Positions 1-5,414 of a stretch of DNA of 9,321 nucleotides are shown piece by piece. A model generated the notes under the pieces. It searched no databases. It was not told the DNA's origin and was given only the letters and a program-made list of their open reading frames with translations. How positions within the stretch are numbered: position 1 is the stretch's first letter; each line of letters begins with the position of its first letter. Position numbers and translations under genes: made by a program. The stretch spans positions 1 through 9,321 of the forward strand of contig CAKUTF010000062.1 in assembly GCA_934691725.1 (NCBI GenBank), in the 5' to 3' direction. This DNA is from an uncultured Fibrobacter sp. (GTDB lineage Bacteria > Fibrobacterota > Fibrobacteria > Fibrobacterales > Fibrobacteraceae).

Positions 1-24
1 GCCTTTGGCGGGCAACTGCCGGGA

Positions 25-46
25 CCTCGCGACTGGCGTCGCTGGG
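25..46 (-). repeat. Hairpin just after stop of FISUMP copy 1
   Basis: On the coding strand, GCGAC-GCCA-GTCGC forms a 5-bp stem with a 4-nt loop at 42-29, with three further pairs (one wobble) beyond one mismatch. It begins 7 nt after the stop codon. No U-run follows, so it is not a typical intrinsic terminator. DGR targets are known to carry a small stem-loop just downstream of the variable region that promotes retrohoming. This element has the right place and size, but that role is inferred. Confidence 0.55.
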
Positions 47-48
47 CC

Positions 49-678
49 CTAGGAGTCCTTGACGCAACGGACAGACAACGCTCCGTCCTTGTAGTAGCCG
101 AACGTGCACAGGGCCGTGACGGTGCAGTACAGGAACCGGCCGTAGGCGTAGCTTGCGCCGTCCTCCGTAGAGCTCCAGAAGACCGCGGCCTCGAGAACGC
201 TGCCGAACGTACCGTCGCCGCCGCGGCCGCCCGCCGGGAGAGCCCCGAAGCCGACTGCGTCCGAGCCGCCTCTTTTGCCTTCGCTTTCTTCCCAGCCGCT
301 CTCCGATTTCAGCGCATAGCCCGCGGAATCCGTCTCGCCGCCGAAAAGGGAACCCGCCACGAATCTTTTCAACGCATCCCACTCCGCATCGCTCGGCAGG
401 TGCCACCCCGCGGGACAGGCTTCTCTCGCAGCCGCCCACGTGTAGAGCCGGCCGTACTTTCTACAGTTTGCCGGGTCGTTATCGTAGCAGTAACTTTTAT
501 TCGTTTCGTAGTTCAGGTTCTCCGCCATCCAGGTCTGCGAACCTATCCTGACCGTTTTATAGGTCTTGCCGTCGCGGGCGTCCGTGAACGTTCCCTTGTC
601 GTTGCATGCGGCGAACGCGAGAACCATCACGGCGAGAAGTACGCCTTTCAGGGCGTTTGTTTTCAGTGTGTTTTTCAT
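49..678 (-). CDS. FISUMP-domain lipoprotein with a DGR-like hypervariable C-terminus (copy 1)
   Basis: The protein has 209 aa. Residues 1-24 form a signal peptide ending in AFAA before Cys25, a plausible lipobox (Phe at -3 is slightly atypical), so an envelope lipoprotein is inferred. Residues 33-209 are a FISUMP domain, recognised by DGKTYKTVRIGSQTWMAENL near 36-55, YGRLYTW, CPAGWHLPSDAEW and a terminal SVRCVKDS. The GWHLP and FWSST motifs and the C-terminal VRCV resemble DUF1566/FGE-type C-type-lectin folds. Residues 145-201 differ from the neighbouring paralogue at 23 positions, all through first- or second-base changes, while residues 67-144 are nearly identical. The ATG at 678 is preceded by AGGGA about 9 nt upstream. 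The gene follows 160 bp after the paralogue on the same strand, so it may be co-transcribed or have its own promoter. The family call is firm. Ligand and role are unknown. Confidence 0.93.
   Translation of the reverse strand: MKNTLKTNALKGVLLAVMVLAFAACNDKGTFTDARDGKTYKTVRIGSQTWMAENLNYETNKSYCYDNDPANCRKYGRLYTWAAAREACPAGWHLPSDAEWDALKRFVAGSLFGGETDSAGYALKSESGWEESEGKRGGSDAVGFGALPAGGRGGDGTFGSVLEAAVFWSSTEDGASYAYGRFLYCTVTALCTFGYYKDGALSVRCVKDS
78..246 (-). other. Candidate DGR variable region, copy 1
   Basis: This is the 3'-terminal coding block of the FISUMP lipoprotein. Aligned to 868-1036 (offset 790), it differs at 30 bases (78-245). All 30 are first or second codon positions and 22 are transversions. 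Of 23 variable codons, 20 end in C on the coding strand, giving only the residues an NNC codon can encode. The other three are GGG/GTG, GGA/CGA and TTG/ATG. This fits adenine-directed mutagenesis of AAC, AGC and GAC template codons. An isolated change at 284 (AGC/AAC) has the same character and may extend the block upstream. The template repeat itself is not in the window. Confidence 0.85.
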
Positions 679-733
679 TTGTATTGTCCCTGATATTTCG
701 GTTTGTTTATTTCGGTGTAAGGTTGCGAAAGCG

Positions 734-770
734 CCCCCAGCCCCTTGCGCTTCGCGCCGGGGGCTGGGGG
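734..770. repeat. Strong GC-rich inverted repeat between the FISUMP genes
   Basis: CCCCCAGCCCC (734-744) pairs perfectly with GGGGCTGGGGG (760-770), and the loop holds a second 4-bp stem GCGC-TTC-GCGC (747-757). It lies in the 160-bp gap between two same-strand genes. Neither strand has a T-run after the stem, so a simple intrinsic terminator is unlikely. It could be an attenuator, an mRNA-stabilising stem, or a dispersed palindromic intergenic repeat. Confidence 0.75.
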
Positions 771-783
771 GTAAAGGGCCAGC

Positions 784-803
784 GCCCGCCCCCCCTGGCG
801 GGC
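784..803. repeat. Second inverted repeat adjoining repeat unit B
   Basis: GCCCGCC (784-790) pairs with GGCGGGC (797-803) around a CCCCCT loop. The right arm is also present at 7-13 in unit A, preceded by GCCTTT at the window edge, so a similar hairpin probably lies across the left boundary of the window. Confidence 0.6.
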
Positions 804-814
804 AACTGCCGGGA

Positions 815-836
815 CCTCGCGACTCGCGTCGCAGGG
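815..836 (-). repeat. Hairpin just after stop of FISUMP copy 2
   Basis: This has the same stem as at 25-46, with coding-strand loop GCGA instead of GCCA. The only base changes between the copies in this element fall in the loop and in the unpaired position beside the stem, so the 5-bp core stem is fully kept. Confidence 0.55.
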
Positions 837-838
837 CC

Positions 839-1525
839 CTAGGAGTCCTTGACGCAACGGACAGACATCGCTCGGGCCTTGTAGTCGACGTCCGTGCTCA
901 GGTCCGTGCCGCTGCAGCTCAGGTACCGGTAGTAGGCGTAGATTGCGCCGTTCTCCGTAGAGCCCCAGAAGTACGCGAGCTCGAGAACGCCGTCGAACGT
1001 ACCGTCGCCGTAGCGGAAGCCCGCCGGGAGAGCCACGAAGCCGACTGCGTCCGAGCCGCCTCTTTTGCCTTCGTTTTCTTCCCAGCCGCTCTCCGATTTC
1101 AGCGCGTAGCCCGCGGAATCCGTCTCGCCGCCGAAAAGGGAACCCGCCACGAATCTTTTCAACGCATCCCACTCCGCATCGCTCGGCAGGTGCCACCCCG
1201 CGGGACAGGCTTCTCTCGCAGCCGCCCACGTGTAGAGCCGTCCGTACTTTCTACAGTTTGCCGGGGCGTTATCGTAGCAGCCGCAAAGACCATTTTTTGC
1301 CGTTTTCAACAACATCTGATTCCCGACAACCGTTCCATAGGTTTTGTCTATCCCATATTCGTAGTTCAGGTTCTCCGCCATCCAGGTCTGCGAACCTATC
1401 TTGACCGTTTTATAGGTCTTGCCGTCGCGCGCGTCCGTCAAAGAGCCGTAAGACACTTCGCAGAAAGCGGCGCTCGCAAAAAGCGCCACGGCGAGAAGCA
1501 CGCCTTTCAAAGTATGGATTATCAT
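839..1525 (-). CDS. Secreted FISUMP-domain protein with a DGR-like hypervariable C-terminus (copy 2)
   Basis: The protein has 228 aa. An N-terminal hydrophobic segment (GVLLAVALFASAA, residues 8-20) acts as signal peptide. Unlike copy 1 there is no good lipobox, because Phe precedes Cys22, so cleavage after ASA and release or periplasmic location is more likely. The FISUMP domain spans about 29-228. Compared with copy 1 it carries 21 extra residues between LNY (55) and CYD (83), including two Cys in LCGCYD. Residues 164-220 form the variable block, with 23 substitutions relative to copy 1. The ATG at 1525 overlaps the stop of the ankyrin gene (ATGA), and an AAGGGGAAG ribosome site lies inside that gene, so translation is probably coupled to it. 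This ties the FISUMP protein to the ankyrin and membrane proteins as one operon. Ligand unknown. Confidence 0.93.
   Translation of the reverse strand: MIIHTLKGVLLAVALFASAAFCEVSYGSLTDARDGKTYKTVKIGSQTWMAENLNYEYGIDKTYGTVVGNQMLLKTAKNGLCGCYDNAPANCRKYGRLYTWAAAREACPAGWHLPSDAEWDALKRFVAGSLFGGETDSAGYALKSESGWEENEGKRGGSDAVGFVALPAGFRYGDGTFDGVLELAYFWGSTENGAIYAYYRYLSCSGTDLSTDVDYKARAMSVRCVKDS
868..1036 (-). other. Candidate DGR variable region, copy 2
   Basis: This block is the counterpart of 78-246 in the upstream FISUMP gene, encoding residues 164-220. In 15 of the 30 variable positions one copy carries A on the coding strand; in the other 15 both copies carry non-A bases, as expected if two targets were independently mutated from the same template adenines. 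The invariant stretch that follows (TCTGTCCGTTGCGTCAAGG, then the stop and 42 bp beyond) keeps its adenines in both copies and would be the retrohoming initiation side. Confidence 0.85.
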
Positions 1526-3813
1526 CTCTTCCCCTTAATCAACATATCCATCACTTGATTCCTGTATTTACCGACCTCCCAGTTGTTCACGATTGACAGC
1601 GCGCGGTCCGTCACTTTCGCATGTGCCTGGAGAAGGGTCTTGATGATTTTCACGTCCTTTTGGTTTTCAAGGGCGGCTTCGAGCGGCGCATCCCACCATG
1701 AATTTTCCGGGTTCGCCTTATAGCCCGATTTGAAAAGCTGGATCAGGATTTTCTCGTTCGGATTGTTTTTGACAGCGATAAGGACCAAAGTATTCTTATC
1801 CCTGTCGCTATAGCTTTCATCCAATCCCATCTGCAACAAGGCGGCGACGACTGCCGGATTTGAATTGTTCGCTACCGCATAGCATAAGGCGTCCCAGCCG
1901 TTCGAAGTAATCGAAACATCCGCGCCATGTTTCACCAGGGCTTTTAAAACAGCGGGATTCGGATTCGAAGCCGCGGTAAGAAACGGGGTTATCCCCTTTT
2001 GGGTTGTCGCGTTGACAAAGGCTCCTTTCTTCACCAAGATATCAACCAATTTCGCATCCTTGCCTGTCTGGGCGATGGAATGCAAGGGCGTCCACCCGTT
2101 TTCATCCACTTCGTTCACGTCGGCCCCTTTCTGAATCGCTCCCAAGACATCGGCAACCGTCAAGTTGCTGTCGAGACAGAAATAGACAAAATTCGAACGG
2201 AACGGCTTTACTGCGCCCGATTTTCTAAGAAAGCGTTTCATGTCATAGAAACCCTTCTGATCTGCAAACTCCAAGAGCGTCATCCTGAAAGACGCCATTC
2301 CGGCGGGCAGCGAATCGTTTACATTCGCCTTGAAACCGATCAATAGTTTCGCCATTTCCAGATTATTCGTAAGAACGGCATACCCAAGCGCAAAGCTTTC
2401 CCGAACATTCGCCTTCGCCTTGGCCAGCATCTTGACGATTTCTTTTTCTCCGCGAAGTGCGGCATATTCCAGAGCGTTCAAGGAAATCTCTCCTTTAAAA
2501 TGTTCCGGTTCAAGTTCTACGTCATCCCTATCAAACTCCTCCCTGTCCTTTAGGAGGGAATTGATAAGAGCCGCTCGAAGCGAATCTTCCAAATTTTCCG
2601 GCACCGATGCCATCTTAAGATCATACGAGAGATCGTACACTTTCTTCTTCAAGTCGTATTTTCGAGAAATCAGCTTCTGCACCAAATTTCGGTTTGACTG
2701 TTCAATGGCAAACCGCATCAGATTATACCCACCTTCATCCTCCAGATTCGGGGACACGCCTCTTTGCAATGCCGTAACAATCAACTCGCCAAAGGACGCC
2801 GCATCCACTTCTTTCGACAGGATGACGAGCATTTCAAAAAACAAGACCGGCTGGCCGGCAGACGTCCAGTCCGTTTCCGAATACAGCCCAACCTGTTCCC
2901 CCCAATTTTCCGTCGCCATCCATATCTTCTTAAAATAAGGCGAAATACTAGTTCCCAGGGTGTCTTGGCCAAAACGCACCAGATGAAGCGCCTCAAAGAA
3001 ATTGGAACGGACTTTCGGGTTAAACCCGGGATGATTGCGTTCTTCGACAGACAGGGGTAAGACGACAGAAACAGCCGTATTCGCCTTTGCCAAGAGAAGT
3101 TCGTCGATGACGCTTTCGATTCCCGGAACAAAAAGCGCATAGAAAAGCGCATTCCTTCCGTATAAATCCAGCGCATTGGGGGAAACGCCCAGAGAGAGGA
3201 TTTTCTTCACCAGCGCCAACTGTTTTTTGCGAAGTCCGTCGTTGTAGGACTTCAAGCTTTCACTGCTTTCGTCGCCCTGAAATTTTTGTTTCAAGGCGTA
3301 CATCAGCACATTTTGCCCGTTCAAATCCACCGCATGGACGTTAGCCCCCTTTTGCAAAAAAAGATTGAACGAATTCGTATCCAGGGCCTCGGCGGCACGC
3401 AGCAAGAGGGTCGCCCCCATCGAATCCCGAACAGAATCCATCTTTTTCTCTCCCAACAAGGAATCGACGGTCGCGGAACAGGACGCCATGTTATAGCGAT
3501 TGATGCAGGCTTTTAAAATTGGCGTGAAAGGTTTCCAAGCATCCGGCAAGTAATTGTCCCGACACCTTTTATCTATACTGGAAGAATCGGAAAACGTCCT
3601 CGTTTCCAGCCCAAGGCACGAATCGAGCGAACTGTTTTCCGTTAAATCCAGAACTCCTTCCCGTGGCTGTTTCGACGGGTCGGCGGCTTCCTGGAACAAA
3701 TGGATACATTGATAACGGTCTCGGACCATCTTTGCAAAGTCTTTTTGACAGACATTTTGTCCAAATACAGCCGCACCGCACAAGAGAACGACAACGGGAA
3801 AGAATCTTTTCAT
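1522..3813 (-). CDS. Secreted ankyrin-repeat protein
   Basis: The protein has 763 aa. Residues 1-19 are a signal peptide (MKRFFPVVVLLCGAAVFGQ), so the protein works outside the cytoplasm. Residues 20-125 are a Cys-containing region without recognised similarity. Ankyrin-type repeats follow, many degenerate: about 133-195, 200-245, 345-390, 444-500, and a clearer tandem array at 551-735. That array holds the best match, ENGWTPLHSIAQTGKDAKLV at 571-590, and repeated KGADV/HGADV loop turns. Ankyrin arrays bind proteins and have no catalytic role, so a scaffold or receptor partner function is inferred. The ATG at 3813 has AAGAGGT about 5 nt upstream, overlapping the stop of the preceding membrane-protein gene 9 bp away. 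The 3' end overlaps the FISUMP start by 4 bp. Tight packing on both sides indicates one operon. The specific partner is unknown. Confidence 0.9.
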   Translation of the reverse strand: MKRFFPVVVLLCGAAVFGQNVCQKDFAKMVRDRYQCIHLFQEAADPSKQPREGVLDLTENSSLDSCLGLETRTFSDSSSIDKRCRDNYLPDAWKPFTPILKACINRYNMASCSATVDSLLGEKKMDSVRDSMGATLLLRAAEALDTNSFNLFLQKGANVHAVDLNGQNVLMYALKQKFQGDESSESLKSYNDGLRKKQLALVKKILSLGVSPNALDLYGRNALFYALFVPGIESVIDELLLAKANTAVSVVLPLSVEERNHPGFNPKVRSNFFEALHLVRFGQDTLGTSISPYFKKIWMATENWGEQVGLYSETDWTSAGQPVLFFEMLVILSKEVDAASFGELIVTALQRGVSPNLEDEGGYNLMRFAIEQSNRNLVQKLISRKYDLKKKVYDLSYDLKMASVPENLEDSLRAALINSLLKDREEFDRDDVELEPEHFKGEISLNALEYAALRGEKEIVKMLAKAKANVRESFALGYAVLTNNLEMAKLLIGFKANVNDSLPAGMASFRMTLLEFADQKGFYDMKRFLRKSGAVKPFRSNFVYFCLDSNLTVADVLGAIQKGADVNEVDENGWTPLHSIAQTGKDAKLVDILVKKGAFVNATTQKGITPFLTAASNPNPAVLKALVKHGADVSITSNGWDALCYAVANNSNPAVVAALLQMGLDESYSDRDKNTLVLIAVKNNPNEKILIQLFKSGYKANPENSWWDAPLEAALENQKDVKIIKTLLQAHAKVTDRALSIVNNWEVGKYRNQVMDMLIKGKR

Positions 3814-3817
3814 ATCG

Positions 3818-3824
3818 ACCTCTT
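3818..3824 (-). promoter_or_regulatory. Ribosome binding site of the ankyrin gene
   Basis: AAGAGGT on the minus strand lies 4-5 nt before the ATG at 3813 and overlaps the TAA stop of the membrane-protein gene. This supports the chosen start and suggests coupled translation. Confidence 0.8.
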
Positions 3825-5136
3825 AAAGTTTGCCTTCTTTCGTTGCGATAAGCTTTTCAAGCCTGCTGACGGAGCGTTGCAACGAGAACAGGACCAGAAT
3901 AATTACCATCACCAAGAAGCCACCCAAGCCGACCAGAACGATCATTCCGGAGACAGGCATCATTCCTCTCCGTATCATGCGGGTTGCATCCGCTTCTATC
4001 TTTGCGGATTCGACCTCCCTTTCATAATTCGCCTTCCGGTTATCGTTTTCAGCAAATCTTTTATCCAATTCTTCCGCGTAGGCTTCGTAAAAGCACTCCA
4101 GATTTTTTACAATGCTCGAGCCCGTATGCAAAACCGGCAAGGAAAGAAAACGATTCGTCGCCTTTTCCCATTCCCCCGAATGCCCGCCGGAAATATCGAA
4201 TTTTTTGTAGAACATCCGGGCCGTCTTGAAGACATCCAGGCGCTTGGAACCGTCCGCCAACTTTATCAGTTCCAGCGATTTCAAAAGCACCGACTTTCCG
4301 TTTCCTGGATTTTTTTGCATAAAATCGGCAAACTGCCCAAACAGGTAGTCAACATTCTGGGTAATCTGCGCATTAGCCGCGTTGCCGATTGTAGAATCGA
4401 TTTTCCCGAAAAGCGCCCACGTTTCGTTTATGTCCTCCATCGAGTTTGCGTTTCCCATCCATTCCTGAGAGAGATCGAAAATTTTACTGCGGGAATCCTC
4501 CGCATAGAAGAAAAGATGCGACGCCATCCGATCCAGATAACTCTGCTGGATGGCGCTATCGCAAGGGAACCACCGTTGCAGTGTTTCCCGCAACGCCGAT
4601 GCAAACCTGGAATCGATATCCCCGTATTCATAACACCGGGAAGGATACACCCAGTTACCCCAATCCCCATATTCATAGTGGCCTTCGCTGTGTTCGCAAA
4701 TATTTTGCCGCCCTTTTTTTGAAAATTGCGTATTCGGGAGCGCCGCCTGCAACTTTTCAAACGAAACTTTAGGCATTTCGCAAGTTCCGGATTTCGTTTC
4801 CGAAGTGGGTTCATCGTTTTGATAACTTGAAACGCTTTTCGTTTTCGCCTTCATGGCCACAGGCTTCGCACATTCCAGCACCTCCTCCGCTGTAATTTCG
4901 CGCTGGGTGAGCAGTTCCGGCTCGCTCACCGATTTTTCGAAAACCGGCGACACGGAATACAGGAACACGCAGAAGCCAATAAATATCGCAACCACTCCGA
5001 CAAATGAAATTACCTGGAAAAAAACATGGGAGAAGGGAAACTGGAATCCTTCTTCGATATTTTCCAACGTTTTTGTCGGTTTGGCAAGCAGCCTTTTTAA
5101 CAAGGCAAAAAAATTGCAGAAGATTTGTTTCAACAT
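3823..5136 (-). CDS. Two-TM membrane protein with large periplasmic domain, function unknown
   Basis: The protein has 437 aa and I do not recognise its family. Residues 1-36 are a basic, amphipathic cytoplasmic stretch. TM1 lies at about 38-62 (VISFVGVVAIFIGFCVFLYS). Residues 63-393 are probably periplasmic and include four Cys at 119, 147, 168 and 192 in a Tyr/Trp-rich segment (GHYEYGDWGNWVYP, 152-165), helical stretches, and a charged coiled-coil-like run at about 351-388. TM2 lies at about 394-420 (GMIVLVGLGGFLVMVIILVLF), followed by a short basic cytoplasmic tail. This gives N-in/C-in topology. The ATG at 5136 has AAGGA 9-10 nt upstream in a leader (AGGACAATATCAAATG) that closely resembles that of FISUMP copy 1 (AGGGACAATACAAATG). 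It is the first gene of the leftward operon and may anchor the exported ankyrin and FISUMP products to the envelope. That role is inferred from gene order only. Confidence 0.82.
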   Translation of the reverse strand: MLKQIFCNFFALLKRLLAKPTKTLENIEEGFQFPFSHVFFQVISFVGVVAIFIGFCVFLYSVSPVFEKSVSEPELLTQREITAEEVLECAKPVAMKAKTKSVSSYQNDEPTSETKSGTCEMPKVSFEKLQAALPNTQFSKKGRQNICEHSEGHYEYGDWGNWVYPSRCYEYGDIDSRFASALRETLQRWFPCDSAIQQSYLDRMASHLFFYAEDSRSKIFDLSQEWMGNANSMEDINETWALFGKIDSTIGNAANAQITQNVDYLFGQFADFMQKNPGNGKSVLLKSLELIKLADGSKRLDVFKTARMFYKKFDISGGHSGEWEKATNRFLSLPVLHTGSSIVKNLECFYEAYAEELDKRFAENDNRKANYEREVESAKIEADATRMIRRGMMPVSGMIVLVGLGGFLVMVIILVLFSLQRSVSRLEKLIATKEGKL

Positions 5137-5327
5137 TTGATATTGTCCTTTTTTTGTTTTTATCGAAGCGCGAGAATTTCACAACCTATCCGCCTTGGTT
5201 GATACGGGATTTCCCTGTTTTCCATAACGGATTCGGTCTTGAAACGTCGCGTTTTCCTTACTTAAAACAATAAGAAAAAAAAAGCTTTGTCAATGGTTTT
5301 CGTTTTCACCCGAAAAAAGTTTCCCAG

Positions 5328-5342
5328 GCTCTTGCAAAGAGC
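5328..5342. promoter_or_regulatory. Candidate operator palindrome
   Basis: GCTCTT-GCA-AAGAGC is a perfect 6-bp inverted repeat with a 3-nt centre, located 29 bp upstream of the candidate promoter element of the GH2 gene in the divergent intergenic region. It may bind a dimeric regulator of the GH2 gene. A single copy and short arms keep the confidence low. Confidence 0.3.
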
Positions 5343-5371
5343 GTTTAGCAAAATTTTTCCCCGAAAGTTTC

Positions 5372-5379
5372 TATCTTTG
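5372..5379 (+). promoter_or_regulatory. Candidate -7 promoter element of the GH2 gene
   Basis: TATCTTTG matches TAnnTTTG, the -7 element known from Bacteroidetes, which belong to the same FCB group. Transcription would begin near 5386, leaving a leader of about 29 nt to the ATG at 5415 that includes its ribosome site. A matching TTTG upstream element at the usual spacing is not seen. Confidence 0.4.
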
Positions 5380-5402
5380 GGAAAAAATTCATGTCTGGAA
5401 TC

Positions 5403-5409
5403 AAAGGAA
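5403..5409 (+). promoter_or_regulatory. Ribosome binding site deciding the GH2 start
   Basis: AAAGGAA lies 5 nt before the ATG at 5415. The alternative in-frame ATG at 5391 has no comparable site and would be almost leaderless under the proposed promoter. Confidence 0.75.
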
Positions 5410-5414
5410 CGCGA

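Larger units (their letters stand above)
7..490. repeat. Direct repeat unit A (copy at 797-1280)
   Basis: Bases 7-490 align without gaps to 797-1280. Differences are 2 in 7-77 (positions 35 and 43), 30 in 78-245, and 4 in 246-490 (284, 316, 451, 476). The homology runs past the stop codon by 42 bp into non-coding DNA. A second conserved patch covers about 508-583, matching the first part of the FISUMP domain in the other gene. This points to recent duplication or gene conversion with one block changing far faster than the rest. Confidence 0.95.
797..1280. repeat. Direct repeat unit B (copy at 7-490)
   Basis: This is the partner of 7-490 at an offset of 790 bp. It contains the central and C-terminal part of FISUMP copy 2 and 42 bp beyond its stop. 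Beyond 1280 the copies diverge at the extra 21-codon segment of this gene. Beyond 797 on the left the copies differ within six bases of the window edge, so the left limit of the unit cannot be fixed. Confidence 0.95.

Noticed and set aside
734..770. Intrinsic terminator between the FISUMP genes
   Set aside because: The stem is strong but no T-run follows on either strand, so it is recorded as an inverted repeat only.
679..838. DGR template repeat or accessory RNA in the inter-FISUMP gap
   Set aside because: Only the 3' tail (797-838) resembles the target copies; no adenine-rich version of the variable block is present.
566..1558. A 330-aa open frame on the plus strand across both FISUMP genes
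   Set aside because: It is antisense to two well-supported FISUMP genes in GC-rich DNA, has low-complexity Arg/Ala/Pro content, and has no ribosome site or domain.
5255..5300. Minus-strand TTGACA with TATTGT as sigma-70 promoter of the leftward operon
   Set aside because: The spacing is 15 bp, the region is a simple A/T tract, and FCB-group promoters usually do not follow this consensus.
5391..5414. Upstream ATG start of the GH2 gene
   Set aside because: It has no ribosome site, lies almost at the proposed transcription start, and adds eight residues ahead of the normal GH2 beginning.
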